8,706 nt of DNA, taken from NCBI GenBank assembly GCA_009885905.1, contig VFJU01000104.1, forward strand, positions 1 through 8,706, written 5' to 3'. Both the position numbers and the translations under genes were made by a program. Shown here in pieces: positions 1 to 7,158 of this stretch (within the stretch, counting starts at the first letter, position 1; every line of letters begins with the position of its first letter). The DNA comes from Verrucomicrobiota bacterium. GTDB lineage: Bacteria; Verrucomicrobiota; Verrucomicrobiia; Verrucomicrobiales; Akkermansiaceae. Under the pieces are notes generated by a model. It did no database searches and had not been told where the DNA came from. It saw only the letters and a program-made list of their open reading frames with translations.

Positions 1-608
1 GAGCCGTTGAGGAAGCCGGGAAAGAGTTGGTCGGCGAGGGCGTGGATACGGTTAGAGGCGGCAGTTTGCTGACGGACGAGAGTGCGGCGGCAGCGGGTGA
101 TTTCGCGGAGATGGTGATAGGCGGCGGCGCTCGAAGATGTGTCGCCGGTGAGGCGGGCGCGGCGCGAAAGCAGGGTTTTGGCGATGCCTAGCAAATCGAG
201 GGTGTCGGTGCTGGCGAGGAGGTTTTCGCGGTTTTCCTTGGCCTCGTAGGCGTTGACGCGGACGACGAGGTAGCCTTTGGCTCGGAGAGCTTCAGTGAAG
301 TTCGCGACGTAGGCAGCCTCGTCCTCGCCGCCGAGGAAGATCTGGTCTTTAGGGATTTTACGGCGGCGGGCGGTAGCGGTGATTTCCTTGATGAGGTGGG
401 TGATGCCTGCTGCGTTGTTCTCAACGGGGAAGGAGGCTTTGAGGACGTCGCCGTGGCCATCGCAGATGAGGGCGACGTGCTTGCGTTTGGCGTAGTCGAG
501 GGCGACGCAGAGGACTTTGCGGGCGTCTCCGGCACGTTCGAAGACGGCGCGGACAAGGGCGTTCTGGTTACGATAGACTGACTGGATCTTGCGGGATGGT
601 TTCTTCAT
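1..608 (-). CDS. IS110-family transposase (DEDD recombinase), N-terminal part, cut by the window edge
   Basis: This reading frame begins with ATG (complement of 606-608) and stays open for 202 codons to the left edge, so the C-terminal part is outside the window. IS110 enzymes have an N-terminal RuvC-like DEDD domain and a C-terminal serine-containing domain; only the former is visible. The acidic set can be placed at D38 (in VALDYAKRKHVALI), E95 (FLGGEDEAAY) and D135/D138 (STDTLDLL). The stretch near residues 185-200 (NRIHALADQLFPGFL) matches the usual end of the DEDD domain. In the family, such enzymes move a circular intermediate guided by a bridge RNA encoded in the element's non-coding ends. 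Codons are strongly C/G-rich in third position compared with the genes to the right, consistent with recent acquisition. The assignment to IS110 rests on motif order; the subgroup (IS110 or IS1111) cannot be told from this half. Confidence 0.85.
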   Translation of the reverse strand, partial: MKKPSRKIQSVYRNQNALVRAVFERAGDARKVLCVALDYAKRKHVALICDGHGDVLKASFPVENNAAGITHLIKEITATARRRKIPKDQIFLGGEDEAAYVANFTEALRAKGYLVVRVNAYEAKENRENLLASTDTLDLLGIAKTLLSRRARLTGDTSSSAAAYHHLREITRCRRTLVRQQTAASNRIHALADQLFPGFLNG

Positions 609-647
609 GGCGGCGTGAAGATACCATGTTAGGCACCTTCCAATCAT

Positions 648-705
648 CCGCCGAAGCAGTCAGGCGAGTTCGAACCTTTCAGGCTCGCCCGCCTGCTTCG
701 GACGG
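648..705. other. Imperfect stem-loop upstream of the IS110 transposase
   Basis: A long inverted repeat lies between the transposase start and the HupE fragment. The lower stem pairs 648-659 with 693-705 (12 bp, one bulged A at 702; core CCGAAGCAG/CTGCTTCGG). Then comes a 3x3 internal loop (660-662 opposite 690-692), a 6-bp upper stem (663-668 GGCGAG with 684-689 CTCGCC) and a 15-nt apical loop (669-683) containing the palindrome GTTCGAAC. There is no T-run after either arm, so it is not a classical terminator. It may be a recombination-end structure, part of a guide RNA, or a chromosomal palindromic repeat used as a target. The structure is seen directly; its role is inferred. Confidence 0.7.
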
Positions 706-725
706 CGTGGAAATGGTACCAGTCC

Positions 726-1151
726 TTGTTGTTCACTTTGGCTCATTCGATCACTCTGGCACTCGCCGTCTATGGTTTGGTGCATGTTTCAAGTAAATGG
801 GTTGAAGTACTTATTGCTGTTAGTATTACTTGTATTGGTATTGAAAATCTTTTGACTCACAAACTTGGTAAGAAGCGCATGATCTTGGTTTTTTGTTTTG
901 GTCTGCTGCACGGGTTAGGTTTCGCAAGCGTGCTCGCGGAAAAAATTGGCGGTGTACCACGAAGTCAGTTAGCGTCTCCACTGTTAGGCTTTAATATCGG
1001 CGTCGAACTCGCACAAATCTGTGTGCTGGTTGCGGCGTTTCTCATTCTTTGGCCGCTCAGGAAATGGACACCTCAGGTGCAGAAATGGGGGTCCGTGTGC
1101 ATCACCCTCATCGGTATCATTTGGGTAGTGCAGCGCCTTAGCGCAGTTTGA
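726..1151 (+). pseudogene. HupE/UreJ-family membrane protein, C-terminal fragment
   Basis: The 141 codons encode about five hydrophobic segments (roughly residues 2-20, 25-44, 51-74, 86-111 and 120-140). They carry hallmarks of the HupE/UreJ family: FTLAHSITLAL near the start, FGLLHGLGFA in the middle and LLGFNIGVELAQ later. Family members are inner-membrane proteins linked to nickel or cobalt uptake, though the longer HupE/UreJ_2 type is poorly characterised. The normal N-terminal domain and first helices are missing. The frame is open back to a stop at 630-632 but has only a TTG as possible start at 726 and no ribosome-binding site. The preceding in-frame codons (TAWKWYQS) may still be native, but further upstream the sequence is the IS-associated hairpin. 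I read it as a gene cut by the IS110 insertion and probably not functional. It ends with TGA directly against the stop of the convergent addB-like gene. Confidence 0.75.
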
Positions 1152-3878
1152 TTAGGGATGTTTTACGAACATCTCATCGAGTTTTCTGCCCGCAGCGAGT
1201 ACGGCGAAGTCGTCGTATTTGATTTTTTCTGCGGGTGGCCAAAAAACTTCAGCATTGATTTGATTGATGACCCAAGTGGCACAATTTTTCGCTGATTCGA
1301 GGTCCGAACTGTCAAATTCTGACCATTCATGAATGGCTACGTCTGCTTTAGTCGAACCAAGTGTGAAATAACAGGGTGCGGGAATCGCGTCATTCTTTGC
1401 GACGAGGGCGGCGGCGTAGAGTGGAAGTTGAAGATTGGTCCAGAGAAAATTTACAGGCTTGTCTTTGGTTATTGTAGATTGAATGGCGGGACATTGATCC
1501 CCGATGTGCGGCGGTAGCTTGCTTGCCACGGTGAGTTTTTTTCGATGAGATTTTTCAACTCCTTCGACTTTACCCGTCTTATAGTCGATGACTCTGAGTT
1601 GGCCCGTTTCGCAGTGCCGATCGATACGGTCGATTTTCACAATGATCACTGCATCGCCAAACTTGAGTTCTTCCTTCCGCTCGACATCCATCACTATCCA
1701 TCCATTTAATCGATTCGCGGCTTGTACCTGTGCCATCCATTCAAGTCGTTTCCTCAATGATTCGGTCTGGATGCGCACGGCCAGAGGGACTCGAGTGCCA
1801 AACCACTCGATGACGACCCTGTCTAACTCTGCAGATAGCCAATCGTGAATAGGCTCTGGCAAGGCGAGTTCGCGCGCAACCGTGTCACGTCCCCACCGTT
1901 CGAGAACTTCGTGAGCCACATTGCCAAAGTCGCGAGCATTCCACTCGGTTCGCGTGGTTTCCGGAGTTTGCATTTTAATAACGTGCTTCAAATAATAGCG
2001 CAGCGGACAAGTGAGATAATCGGTGAATGAAGTGGCATTGATTCGCGCCGGTGGATCGGCTTTTCTCGGCTTCCATTGCCAGTCTTTTTGCCAACGCAAA
2101 CTGGCTTCGGGTGGTTCGATTTTGTGGAAAAGTTGCCTCACGCGAGCGGGCAGTTCGTTGCGTGTAGCAGCCAGTAACAAGCGCGACGGCATCATCGGTT
2201 CTCCGCCAGATCCAGATTTGCCGCAAATCACATCCACGCGCCCATTCATCAGGCGGGATTTGACCATCGAATGATAGAGAAATGCATCCCTTGATGCGCG
2301 ATCCGCATCCTTGATAAGCCCGAGTATTTCTCGACTGGTTTCGCTCAGCCAAGGTTCGCCACCACTGCGAGCGGGGACTTTGCTGTCATTCATCCCACAT
2401 AAAATCAGGTGGCTTCCCGGCTCATGATAGATTTCTAACCATCCTTGCACGTCAATCACTCGCCCTACTGGTGGGATCGGTGGTGGGGAAGGAATTTCCG
2501 AAAGCATGAGTTCGATCCAGAATCCAGCACTGCGTTTCACTCGCGCCATCATTGGTGCAGCATTTGCAAGCCATTCGGTCATGATGCTCGCAGCATCTTC
2601 GTTTGATGGTTCAGTGCGCGCGATTATTTCTAACAATCTATTTATGCTATCTATAAATTTTTCACTCTGAAGGCTGCTACGCCATTTTTCTAGAGCTTCC
2701 GCCGCTTTACAAAGTTCCTCTGCGGATTCTTTATCCCATTCACTTTTGAATTTTTCTTGGGCGATTCTTCGTTGTAGATCTTCAGTACGAGTGATCATCC
2801 AACAGTCGCGGAGCTTGGCGAGACACTTGGCTTTCTGAGCGCGCTTTCCAGCGATTAAAATTCCTGTTTCTGGTAGGGTAAGTAAATCTGCTAGATTTGC
2901 CAGCGTTGGGTCCGTCAGCCATTCGCCCCAGATTTTAAACCACCGAAAGAGGCCGTGTTTCGAGACGTTTGCCGCAGGGTGAAATGCTGGCCACCCCTCG
3001 CGGGTCAAGGTGCGCGCTAACTCATCGCCCACCTCGGTGTCGACTGCCGCAAGTGCAAGTTGATCGGACGTTGTCTGACTTGTTGCGATTATTTCGAGTG
3101 CTTCGAGTGCTTGTTGTCTTGGATCTGCAGCAACTTGCACTAATCCGTTCGGCCACGGCATCGGTCGTTGTGACCATGTTGTTGAAGGTTTTCCGGTGGC
3201 CGAAAACTCTTGGGACTCGCATTCTGGTGCGCCGATGAGAGTGGTCACCGATTGTTCGGAGGCGATTACGGCTCGTTCCACAAGAGGTGGCATTTCCGCG
3301 ATGCCAACTAGGACGATCTTCGTGAATCCACCCGGCAAACGTATTCCATTTGTTAGAATTTTACTACGGCTTTTGAGCCCCCACTCGTTAAACTTTTGCT
3401 CGACGAGTTGCTCTAACTTGGCGAGAGCAGCCCAGCGGTCCGCTTCCACGGTTTCGCTGAGTTTGCGTGATGCGATGGTGAGCAAAAGACCGTTTTCCTG
3501 TAGCGTATGTCTCAGTTGAACCATTTCTCGGGCCAAGCCGCTAGCCCAGTTAGTACCCTCGCCGGGAGGTTGGGAAAACAATGCTTCGTACTCACTCCAG
3601 TCTGTAATATTTTCTAACACTTCAACCCATGCAACCTGCTCCACCCAGTTCGCAGCGGCTTCGTCGTTGCGAGCTTGGAGGAATGATCCTGGCGTTACGA
3701 CCTTCGGGGACAGCAACGCTTCAGCAGCGACTGCGAGTGCCTCTCGTAAGGTTCGCCCGCTTTGAGCCGTTGGAACCACTAACAGCATTGTGGGCAGGTC
3801 ATCTCGCCGCTCAAGTAGCCACTCGACGGCTACATTCAAAAACGGTCGGTCCCACCCAAGAAATACACGCTCCATCAT
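1152..3878 (-). CDS. AddB-like PD-(D/E)XK nuclease / inactive helicase-like protein
   Basis: The 908-residue product resembles the AddB subunit of AddAB, which processes double-strand DNA breaks before RecA-mediated repair. The N-terminal two thirds are helicase-like, with a degenerate nucleotide-binding motif (VVPTAQSGRTLRE, about residues 34-46). The C-terminal third is a RecB-type nuclease: SFTDYLTCPLRYYL (617-630), GNVAHEVLE with H656, D750 (VKIDRID), D765 and K767 (VIDYKTGK), and a QxxxY motif at Q817/Y821. Canonical AddB holds an iron-sulphur cluster using one Cys before and a Cys trio after the nuclease core. Here only the first (C624) is evident and the tail ending in FWPPAEKIKYDDFAVL lacks the trio. 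It is shorter than the Bacillus AddB (about 1,160 aa). No addA-like helicase lies on either side in the window. The start is ATG at 3878 (a second ATG follows at once), without a clear Shine-Dalgarno. The gene is its own unit, downstream of the rpsU terminator. Confidence 0.8.
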   Translation of the reverse strand: MMERVFLGWDRPFLNVAVEWLLERRDDLPTMLLVVPTAQSGRTLREALAVAAEALLSPKVVTPGSFLQARNDEAAANWVEQVAWVEVLENITDWSEYEALFSQPPGEGTNWASGLAREMVQLRHTLQENGLLLTIASRKLSETVEADRWAALAKLEQLVEQKFNEWGLKSRSKILTNGIRLPGGFTKIVLVGIAEMPPLVERAVIASEQSVTTLIGAPECESQEFSATGKPSTTWSQRPMPWPNGLVQVAADPRQQALEALEIIATSQTTSDQLALAAVDTEVGDELARTLTREGWPAFHPAANVSKHGLFRWFKIWGEWLTDPTLANLADLLTLPETGILIAGKRAQKAKCLAKLRDCWMITRTEDLQRRIAQEKFKSEWDKESAEELCKAAEALEKWRSSLQSEKFIDSINRLLEIIARTEPSNEDAASIMTEWLANAAPMMARVKRSAGFWIELMLSEIPSPPPIPPVGRVIDVQGWLEIYHEPGSHLILCGMNDSKVPARSGGEPWLSETSREILGLIKDADRASRDAFLYHSMVKSRLMNGRVDVICGKSGSGGEPMMPSRLLLAATRNELPARVRQLFHKIEPPEASLRWQKDWQWKPRKADPPARINATSFTDYLTCPLRYYLKHVIKMQTPETTRTEWNARDFGNVAHEVLERWGRDTVARELALPEPIHDWLSAELDRVVIEWFGTRVPLAVRIQTESLRKRLEWMAQVQAANRLNGWIVMDVERKEELKFGDAVIIVKIDRIDRHCETGQLRVIDYKTGKVEGVEKSHRKKLTVASKLPPHIGDQCPAIQSTITKDKPVNFLWTNLQLPLYAAALVAKNDAIPAPCYFTLGSTKADVAIHEWSEFDSSDLESAKNCATWVINQINAEVFWPPAEKIKYDDFAVLAAGRKLDEMFVKHP

Positions 3879-3959
3879 GGATTGAAGTTTGGGTCAGTAA
3901 ATTTCCCGTGAAAATCAAATTCGTGTAGTGGATTTCCTAGTAGCCTGGAAAAATCGCAC

Positions 3960-3991
3960 AAAAAAAACGGATGCCATTGGCATCCGTTTTT
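3960..3991 (-). terminator. Strong intrinsic terminator of rpsU, symmetric enough to work both ways
   Basis: A perfect 13-bp stem pairs 3963-3975 with 3979-3991, closed by a 3-nt ATT loop. Its core is ACGGATGCC/GGCATCCGT. Read on the minus strand it is followed by eight T residues (complement of 3960-3967), the classic rho-independent layout, 25 bases after the rpsU stop codon. The plus-strand side also ends in five T residues. It isolates rpsU from the addB-like gene that starts about 80 bases further on. Confidence 0.92.
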
Positions 3992-4015
3992 ACCCGGGGT
4001 GCAGATCCCAGAAAA

Positions 4016-4243
4016 TTATTCAACCGACTCGGAACGCTCGGTCGCGGGAGCGTTCGAGAAGCGCCAGCGGATTTTGTTGCGCTTCGAAGCAGACCGCAGT
4101 TTGCGTTGCTTGCGCTCGGTCGGCGTTTCAAATGCTCGGCGACGGCGCATCTCTTCAAGGATGCCCTCGGCATCCAATTTTGTCTTGAGGCGCTTGAGAG
4201 CCCGGTCGACGGGCTCGCCTTTTTTCATAGTCACTCCACGCAT
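4016..4243 (-). CDS. rpsU: 30S ribosomal protein bS21
   Basis: The product is 75 residues and matches bS21: start MRGVTMKKGEPVDRALKR, middle GILEEMRRRRAFETPTERK, then a basic run KQRKLRSASKRNKIRWR. bS21 is a small basic protein of the 30S platform near the 3' end of 16S rRNA, involved in initiation. The open frame extends upstream to 4414, but only the part from 4243 is family-like. The ATG at 4243 gives the expected N-terminus; a second ATG at 4228 is possible. No clear Shine-Dalgarno is seen. The last 10 or so residues (NAPATERSESVE) are an unusual acidic tail after the basic region. The gene is monocistronic: a strong terminator follows, and the upstream neighbour (desaturase) is divergent. 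Confidence 0.93.
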   Translation of the reverse strand: MRGVTMKKGEPVDRALKRLKTKLDAEGILEEMRRRRAFETPTERKQRKLRSASKRNKIRWRFSNAPATERSESVE

Positions 4244-4297
4244 GCGATGATTGTATTTTGGTTGGTTGGGTTCTGCAATTAGCTCCCGGTGAGGCGC

Positions 4298-4326
4298 TTG
4301 ATGCGTGATCCCCCAAAACTTGTCAA
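4298..4326 (-). promoter_or_regulatory. Candidate rpsU promoter
   Basis: On the minus strand a perfect TTGACA (complement of 4321-4326) lies about 78 bases upstream of the rpsU start. With 17-bp spacing the -10 position would read CATCAA (4298-4303), a poor match to TATAAT. The -35 match is the only strong evidence. Confidence 0.3.
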
Positions 4327-4390
4327 GGCAGAACGGGGCGAAAACTTGAAAAAAGGGGGGCTTGCTTCGCGTCTTTTTTTGACGTATGAA

Positions 4391-4459
4391 CCCTCGTCCT
4401 TCGGCTATCGGCACGCAACTGTGCCGACCGCTCGGTTAAACATCCGGCTGTCGAGGGGG
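4391..4459 (+). promoter_or_regulatory. Structured leader of the desaturase gene with a purine-rich ribosome-binding site in a possible stem
   Basis: A hairpin at 4402-4430 pairs TCGGCAC (4408-4414) with GTGCCGA (4421-4427) around a 6-nt loop, and extends by CGG/CCG (4402-4404 with 4428-4430) across a 3-nt bulge. Around it, CCCTCG (4391-4396) can pair with CGAGGG (4452-4457). That 3' arm overlaps GAGGGGG (4453-4459), the only Shine-Dalgarno-like run before the ATG at 4475 (15 bases away, somewhat long). The pairing could mask the ribosome site. The structure is read from sequence; regulation is a guess, and no clear promoter was found. Confidence 0.4.
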
Positions 4460-4474
4460 TTAAAACAATAAATA

Positions 4475-5587
4475 ATGCAACGTATTCCTTTTGATCGTGT
4501 AAATTGGACCACCAGTTCTTTTTTAATCGGCACCGCCCTCATGGCCCTCATTGGCGTCCCGATCTATCTGATAAAATTTGGGCTCAACGGGTTTGAATTT
4601 GCCCTTTTTGCCTTCTATGTGACCGCGACGATGATGAGCATTACCGTCGGATACCACCGATTGTTCTCTCATTTATCCTTCAAATCCGGGCAAGCGGTGA
4701 AGTTTTTTACCCTTGTTTTCGGTGCCTGCGCTTTCGAAAATTCATGCCTCAATTGGGCTTCTGATCATCGGCTTCACCACAAGCATGTCGACCACGACGA
4801 AGATCCCTATGATATTTCAAAGGGGTTCTTCTGGGCGCACATAGGTTGGTTGTTATTCAAACTCGATCCCGAGCCACCGATGGACAACGTCGCAGATTTA
4901 CGAAAAGACAAGTTGGTCATGTGGCAGCATCGCTACGTTCATTGGATTGGTTTTTCGGTTGGAGTTCTACTTCCGATTGCTTTGTGTGCTTGGTGGAGTG
5001 CATCTCATGGTGAAAGTCCATGGCTGGGTGCGTTGGGTGGATTTCTGATTCCTGGTGTGGCTCGCATCGTGGTGGCTCAGCACTGTACATTTTTCATCAA
5101 TTCATTTTGTCACATGCTCGGGCGCCAGCCCTACTCGACCAGTCACAGTGCCCGTGACAGCGCGCTCATGGCGTTTTTCACCTTTGGTGAAGGCTACCAC
5201 AATTATCATCACGAGTTCCAACACGACTACCGCAATGGTGTGAAGCCATGGCAGTGGGATCCTAGTAAGTGGACCATTTGGACTCTTTCCAAACTCGGTC
5301 TGGTCACCGGACTTCGTCGCGTGCCGGACGGTCGCATTCTCTTAGCGGAAATGGGCGAGGCGCGTAGAAAAGCTCAATCGCAACTCGCTGAACTGCGCGA
5401 ACACCCGGCCGCTCACCGAGCCTCAGACACGCTACACGAGATTGTCGAAAAGCTCACCACGAACTACCATGAGTTAGAAAAAGCCGTCGCCGATCGCGTT
5501 CAGCTTTCTCGCGAAGCACTTAACCAGTGGCAAAATGAGACGCGCCAGTTAATGCGTGAATTTCGGCGCACCGTTGCGTCTGCTTAA
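4475..5587 (+). CDS. Membrane delta-9-type fatty acyl desaturase
   Basis: The 370-residue protein belongs to the membrane di-iron fatty acid desaturase family of the stearoyl-CoA desaturase type, which inserts a cis double bond into saturated acyl chains to adjust membrane fluidity. All three histidine boxes are present: HRLFSH (61-66), HRLHH (98-102) and HNYHH (242-246). The extra histidine of the family is visible in NSFCH (209-213). Hydrophobic segments fall at about 15-34, 40-58, 117-130, 156-175 and 185-205. After the catalytic domain (ending near 285) there is a polar, helix-prone tail of about 85 residues rich in Glu, Arg, Lys and Gln, with no known domain that I recognise. Electron donors (ferredoxin or cytochrome b5 partners) are not in the window. 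The start is ATG at 4475, after a purine-rich run at 4453-4459. It is followed by its own terminator and stands alone. Confidence 0.92.
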   Translation: MQRIPFDRVNWTTSSFLIGTALMALIGVPIYLIKFGLNGFEFALFAFYVTATMMSITVGYHRLFSHLSFKSGQAVKFFTLVFGACAFENSCLNWASDHRLHHKHVDHDEDPYDISKGFFWAHIGWLLFKLDPEPPMDNVADLRKDKLVMWQHRYVHWIGFSVGVLLPIALCAWWSASHGESPWLGALGGFLIPGVARIVVAQHCTFFINSFCHMLGRQPYSTSHSARDSALMAFFTFGEGYHNYHHEFQHDYRNGVKPWQWDPSKWTIWTLSKLGLVTGLRRVPDGRILLAEMGEARRKAQSQLAELREHPAAHRASDTLHEIVEKLTTNYHELEKAVADRVQLSREALNQWQNETRQLMREFRRTVASA

Positions 5588-5610
5588 TAAGCTAACAAAT
5601 CATCATAATG

Positions 5611-5642
5611 CGCCCCGTGATCGCAAGATCTCGGGGCGTTTT
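5611..5642 (+). terminator. Intrinsic terminator of the desaturase gene
   Basis: CGCCCCG (5611-5617) pairs with CGGGGCG (5632-5638). After one T/T mismatch the stem continues as GATC/GATC, and the loop is GCAA. Four T residues follow on the plus strand (5639-5642). It starts 24 bases after the stop codon. The minus side has no T-run, so it probably does not stop the convergent hydrolase gene; nothing else recognisable lies in 5643-5732. Confidence 0.85.
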
Positions 5643-5732
5643 GATTTGAGCGATGGACTTAAGCTTTTCGCGTTAAATCATAAGAAGGACTTGGGTCTGC
5701 CGACTAAGATAAAAGGTGCAGAAGCAAATTGA

Positions 5733-7118
5733 TTAATTTGAAGAATCAAAGTGACTTACGAGGTTGTAAACTTGAAGATTTAGCGGCTTCATTGATTCGA
5801 GTAATTCTATAAAAGGATCGTAGCGATTACTAACAATTCCTTTGTTAGAGTCGCGGTTGGAAGGATCCACATTCTTGTCATCGGGGTCATTATCTGCGTA
5901 GCGATGCCAGCTCCATCCTACACAAACCTTGCTCTTAATGAGTCCAAGTGTAAAATTCTGATAGAATGCGCCGCGGTCTTTCTGGGTTTTTACGAGCCAA
6001 CCCGCACCACCGGTGTTGCCCATGCCGCTATCCTCACCCTTGGCATAAAATTCAGTGATCATCAGTGGCTTCCCTGACTCTATACTCCACGATTCCATTA
6101 GTTTTTTGAGAGGGGACCATGCTCGGTAGTAGTTTACGCAGACAATATCGACATGGTGTCCGAGTGTGGCGAAAACCTCTGGCAAGTGGTAGACGGTTTC
6201 GTGCAACCGAGGCCCAAGAAAAAGATGATGAGGTGCATGTTTACGTATGGCTCCCCCTGTGATGGTGAGATATTTGTCGATGGCAAATGCCAAGAATGCC
6301 GAGCGGTCATCCTCCGTGATTGGACTGGAACTATCGTGCCGATTTTCTAACCAATTGATTGCGGTTCGGTGACCAGCGTCTGAAGAGGGGAGTGAAAGGT
6401 AGTTTTCTAACATTTTTCTTGACCATGGTAGTTCGTTATCACTGAAGTGACCGATAATCCACGGGTCTTGCTGTTGGCTATCAAGTTTTTTGGCATAATT
6501 TTCGCAAAAGGGTTCGAACTCCGGATCAAAGATGAATGGGCAGTCGTTCGGATACCCAGTGTGACCGGACTCTTGTCGGGTTCCCCCACGTTTTTTTCCG
6601 TAACTCGACATAAACGACCACAAGATCGTTTGAGCCATGGGCTTGCTTGCGCTTTTTAAGGTGGCCGTGTCCGACCATGCTCCAAGTGTGTTGAACCCAT
6701 CATTTCGAAGTAGGTCGAGCGTCTGTGTGGCCCATTCTTGGGAAGATCCAAATTTTTGTTTAAGGCTCGCCCTGCCACCCGGTGTCGTAATCTGGCTCAC
6801 GGAGTTCATGCCACGGCTGATAAATAATCCCCCATCCGGGGTCACCAACCACCAGCGTTGCCCGATGAGCTGGGTATGAAAGAAACCGGTCGCTTTAGTG
6901 AGTGGCGATGCCAGTCCGCCGAACTGATCGAGAGACTGGACGGTATTATTGCTCGGTAGATTCTCTAAGATAATTGTCGATTGAAGGCGCCACGCTGCAC
7001 CGGGCTTCGTAGAGGTATTTACCTGCGTTTCTGCAAGGCAAGGTCGACTTAGAAGGGGGTGAGTGATTGCTAATGCAAAAAATAAAACGCGGATTTGTGT
7101 TTGTGAAAAATACAGCAT
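5733..7118 (-). CDS. Secreted glycoside hydrolase, agarase (GH50)-like, clan GH-A
   Basis: The 461-residue protein begins with a signal peptide (hydrophobic core about 11-24, likely cleavage after CLA at 29). WWLVTPDGGLFISRGMNSVS (89-108) and DGFNTLGAWSD (140-150) match the start of the barrel in GH50 beta-agarases and related proteins. SDNELPW (226-232) supplies the probable acid/base E229, and MITEFYAKGEDSG (353-365) the probable nucleophile E356. VGWSWHRYADND (400-411) and SNKGIV (424-429) complete the pattern. The likely activity is endo- or exo-cleavage of beta-galactosidic bonds in a galactan such as agar, but the substrate is inferred only from family resemblance. It is shorter than typical GH50 agarases (about 750 aa or more), lacking their N-terminal carbohydrate-binding region. 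ATG at 7118 is chosen because it gives the signal peptide. It diverges from another secreted hydrolase 222 bp away. Confidence 0.75.
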   Translation of the reverse strand: MLYFSQTQIRVLFFALAITHPLLSRPCLAETQVNTSTKPGAAWRLQSTIILENLPSNNTVQSLDQFGGLASPLTKATGFFHTQLIGQRWWLVTPDGGLFISRGMNSVSQITTPGGRASLKQKFGSSQEWATQTLDLLRNDGFNTLGAWSDTATLKSASKPMAQTILWSFMSSYGKKRGGTRQESGHTGYPNDCPFIFDPEFEPFCENYAKKLDSQQQDPWIIGHFSDNELPWSRKMLENYLSLPSSDAGHRTAINWLENRHDSSSPITEDDRSAFLAFAIDKYLTITGGAIRKHAPHHLFLGPRLHETVYHLPEVFATLGHHVDIVCVNYYRAWSPLKKLMESWSIESGKPLMITEFYAKGEDSGMGNTGGAGWLVKTQKDRGAFYQNFTLGLIKSKVCVGWSWHRYADNDPDDKNVDPSNRDSNKGIVSNRYDPFIELLESMKPLNLQVYNLVSHFDSSN

Positions 7119-7158
7119 ACCTTTGATGAAGACTAGCGTCTTACGTATTGTTTTGTCA

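Larger units (their letters stand above)
1..725. mobile_element. IS110-family insertion sequence, one end only; right boundary unresolved
   Basis: The transposase gene plus its 5' non-coding flank form one end of an insertion sequence. The truncated HupE/UreJ reading frame becomes recognisable only from about position 726, so the element's boundary lies somewhere between the transposase start codon (608) and roughly 735. IS110 elements usually lack terminal inverted repeats and make little or no target duplication, so the exact junction cannot be read from a single end. At most about 117-125 bases separate the transposase from the host gene, shorter than the roughly 177-nt bridge RNA described for IS621. 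The guide RNA may therefore sit at the other end of the element (as in the IS1111 group) or be compact. The end coordinate here is an estimate. Confidence 0.6.

Noticed and set aside
188..556. Ser/Thr/Pro-rich open frame on the minus strand
   Set aside because: It overlaps the IS110 transposase in another frame on the same strand; its low-complexity composition is a by-product of GC-rich codons.
648..705. Integron attC site or tRNA remnant (GTTCGAAC resembles a T-loop)
   Set aside because: No GTTRRRY/RYYYAAC core sites, and the bases around the T-loop-like sequence cannot form a 5-bp T stem.
596..796. Short plus-strand frame spanning the IS end
   Set aside because: It runs through the hairpin and into the HupE fragment in the wrong frame and resembles no protein.
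4349..4380. A-run/T-run pair as a terminator (AAAAAAG with CTTTTTT)
   Set aside because: The stem would be almost all A-T, with unpaired G residues and no gene ending just upstream.
4244..4414. Longer bS21 start extending upstream to 4414
   Set aside because: The extra 57 residues have no family resemblance and cover the probable promoter; the ATG at 4243 gives the normal length.
5725..5740. CAAATT/AATTTG inverted repeat as terminator of the minus-strand hydrolase
   Set aside because: Six weak A-T-rich pairs overlapping the stop codon, with no T-run.
6434..6455. Third copy of the TATCACT operator repeat
   Set aside because: Only the first seven bases match, and it lies in the codons for the catalytic HFSDNE motif of the hydrolase.
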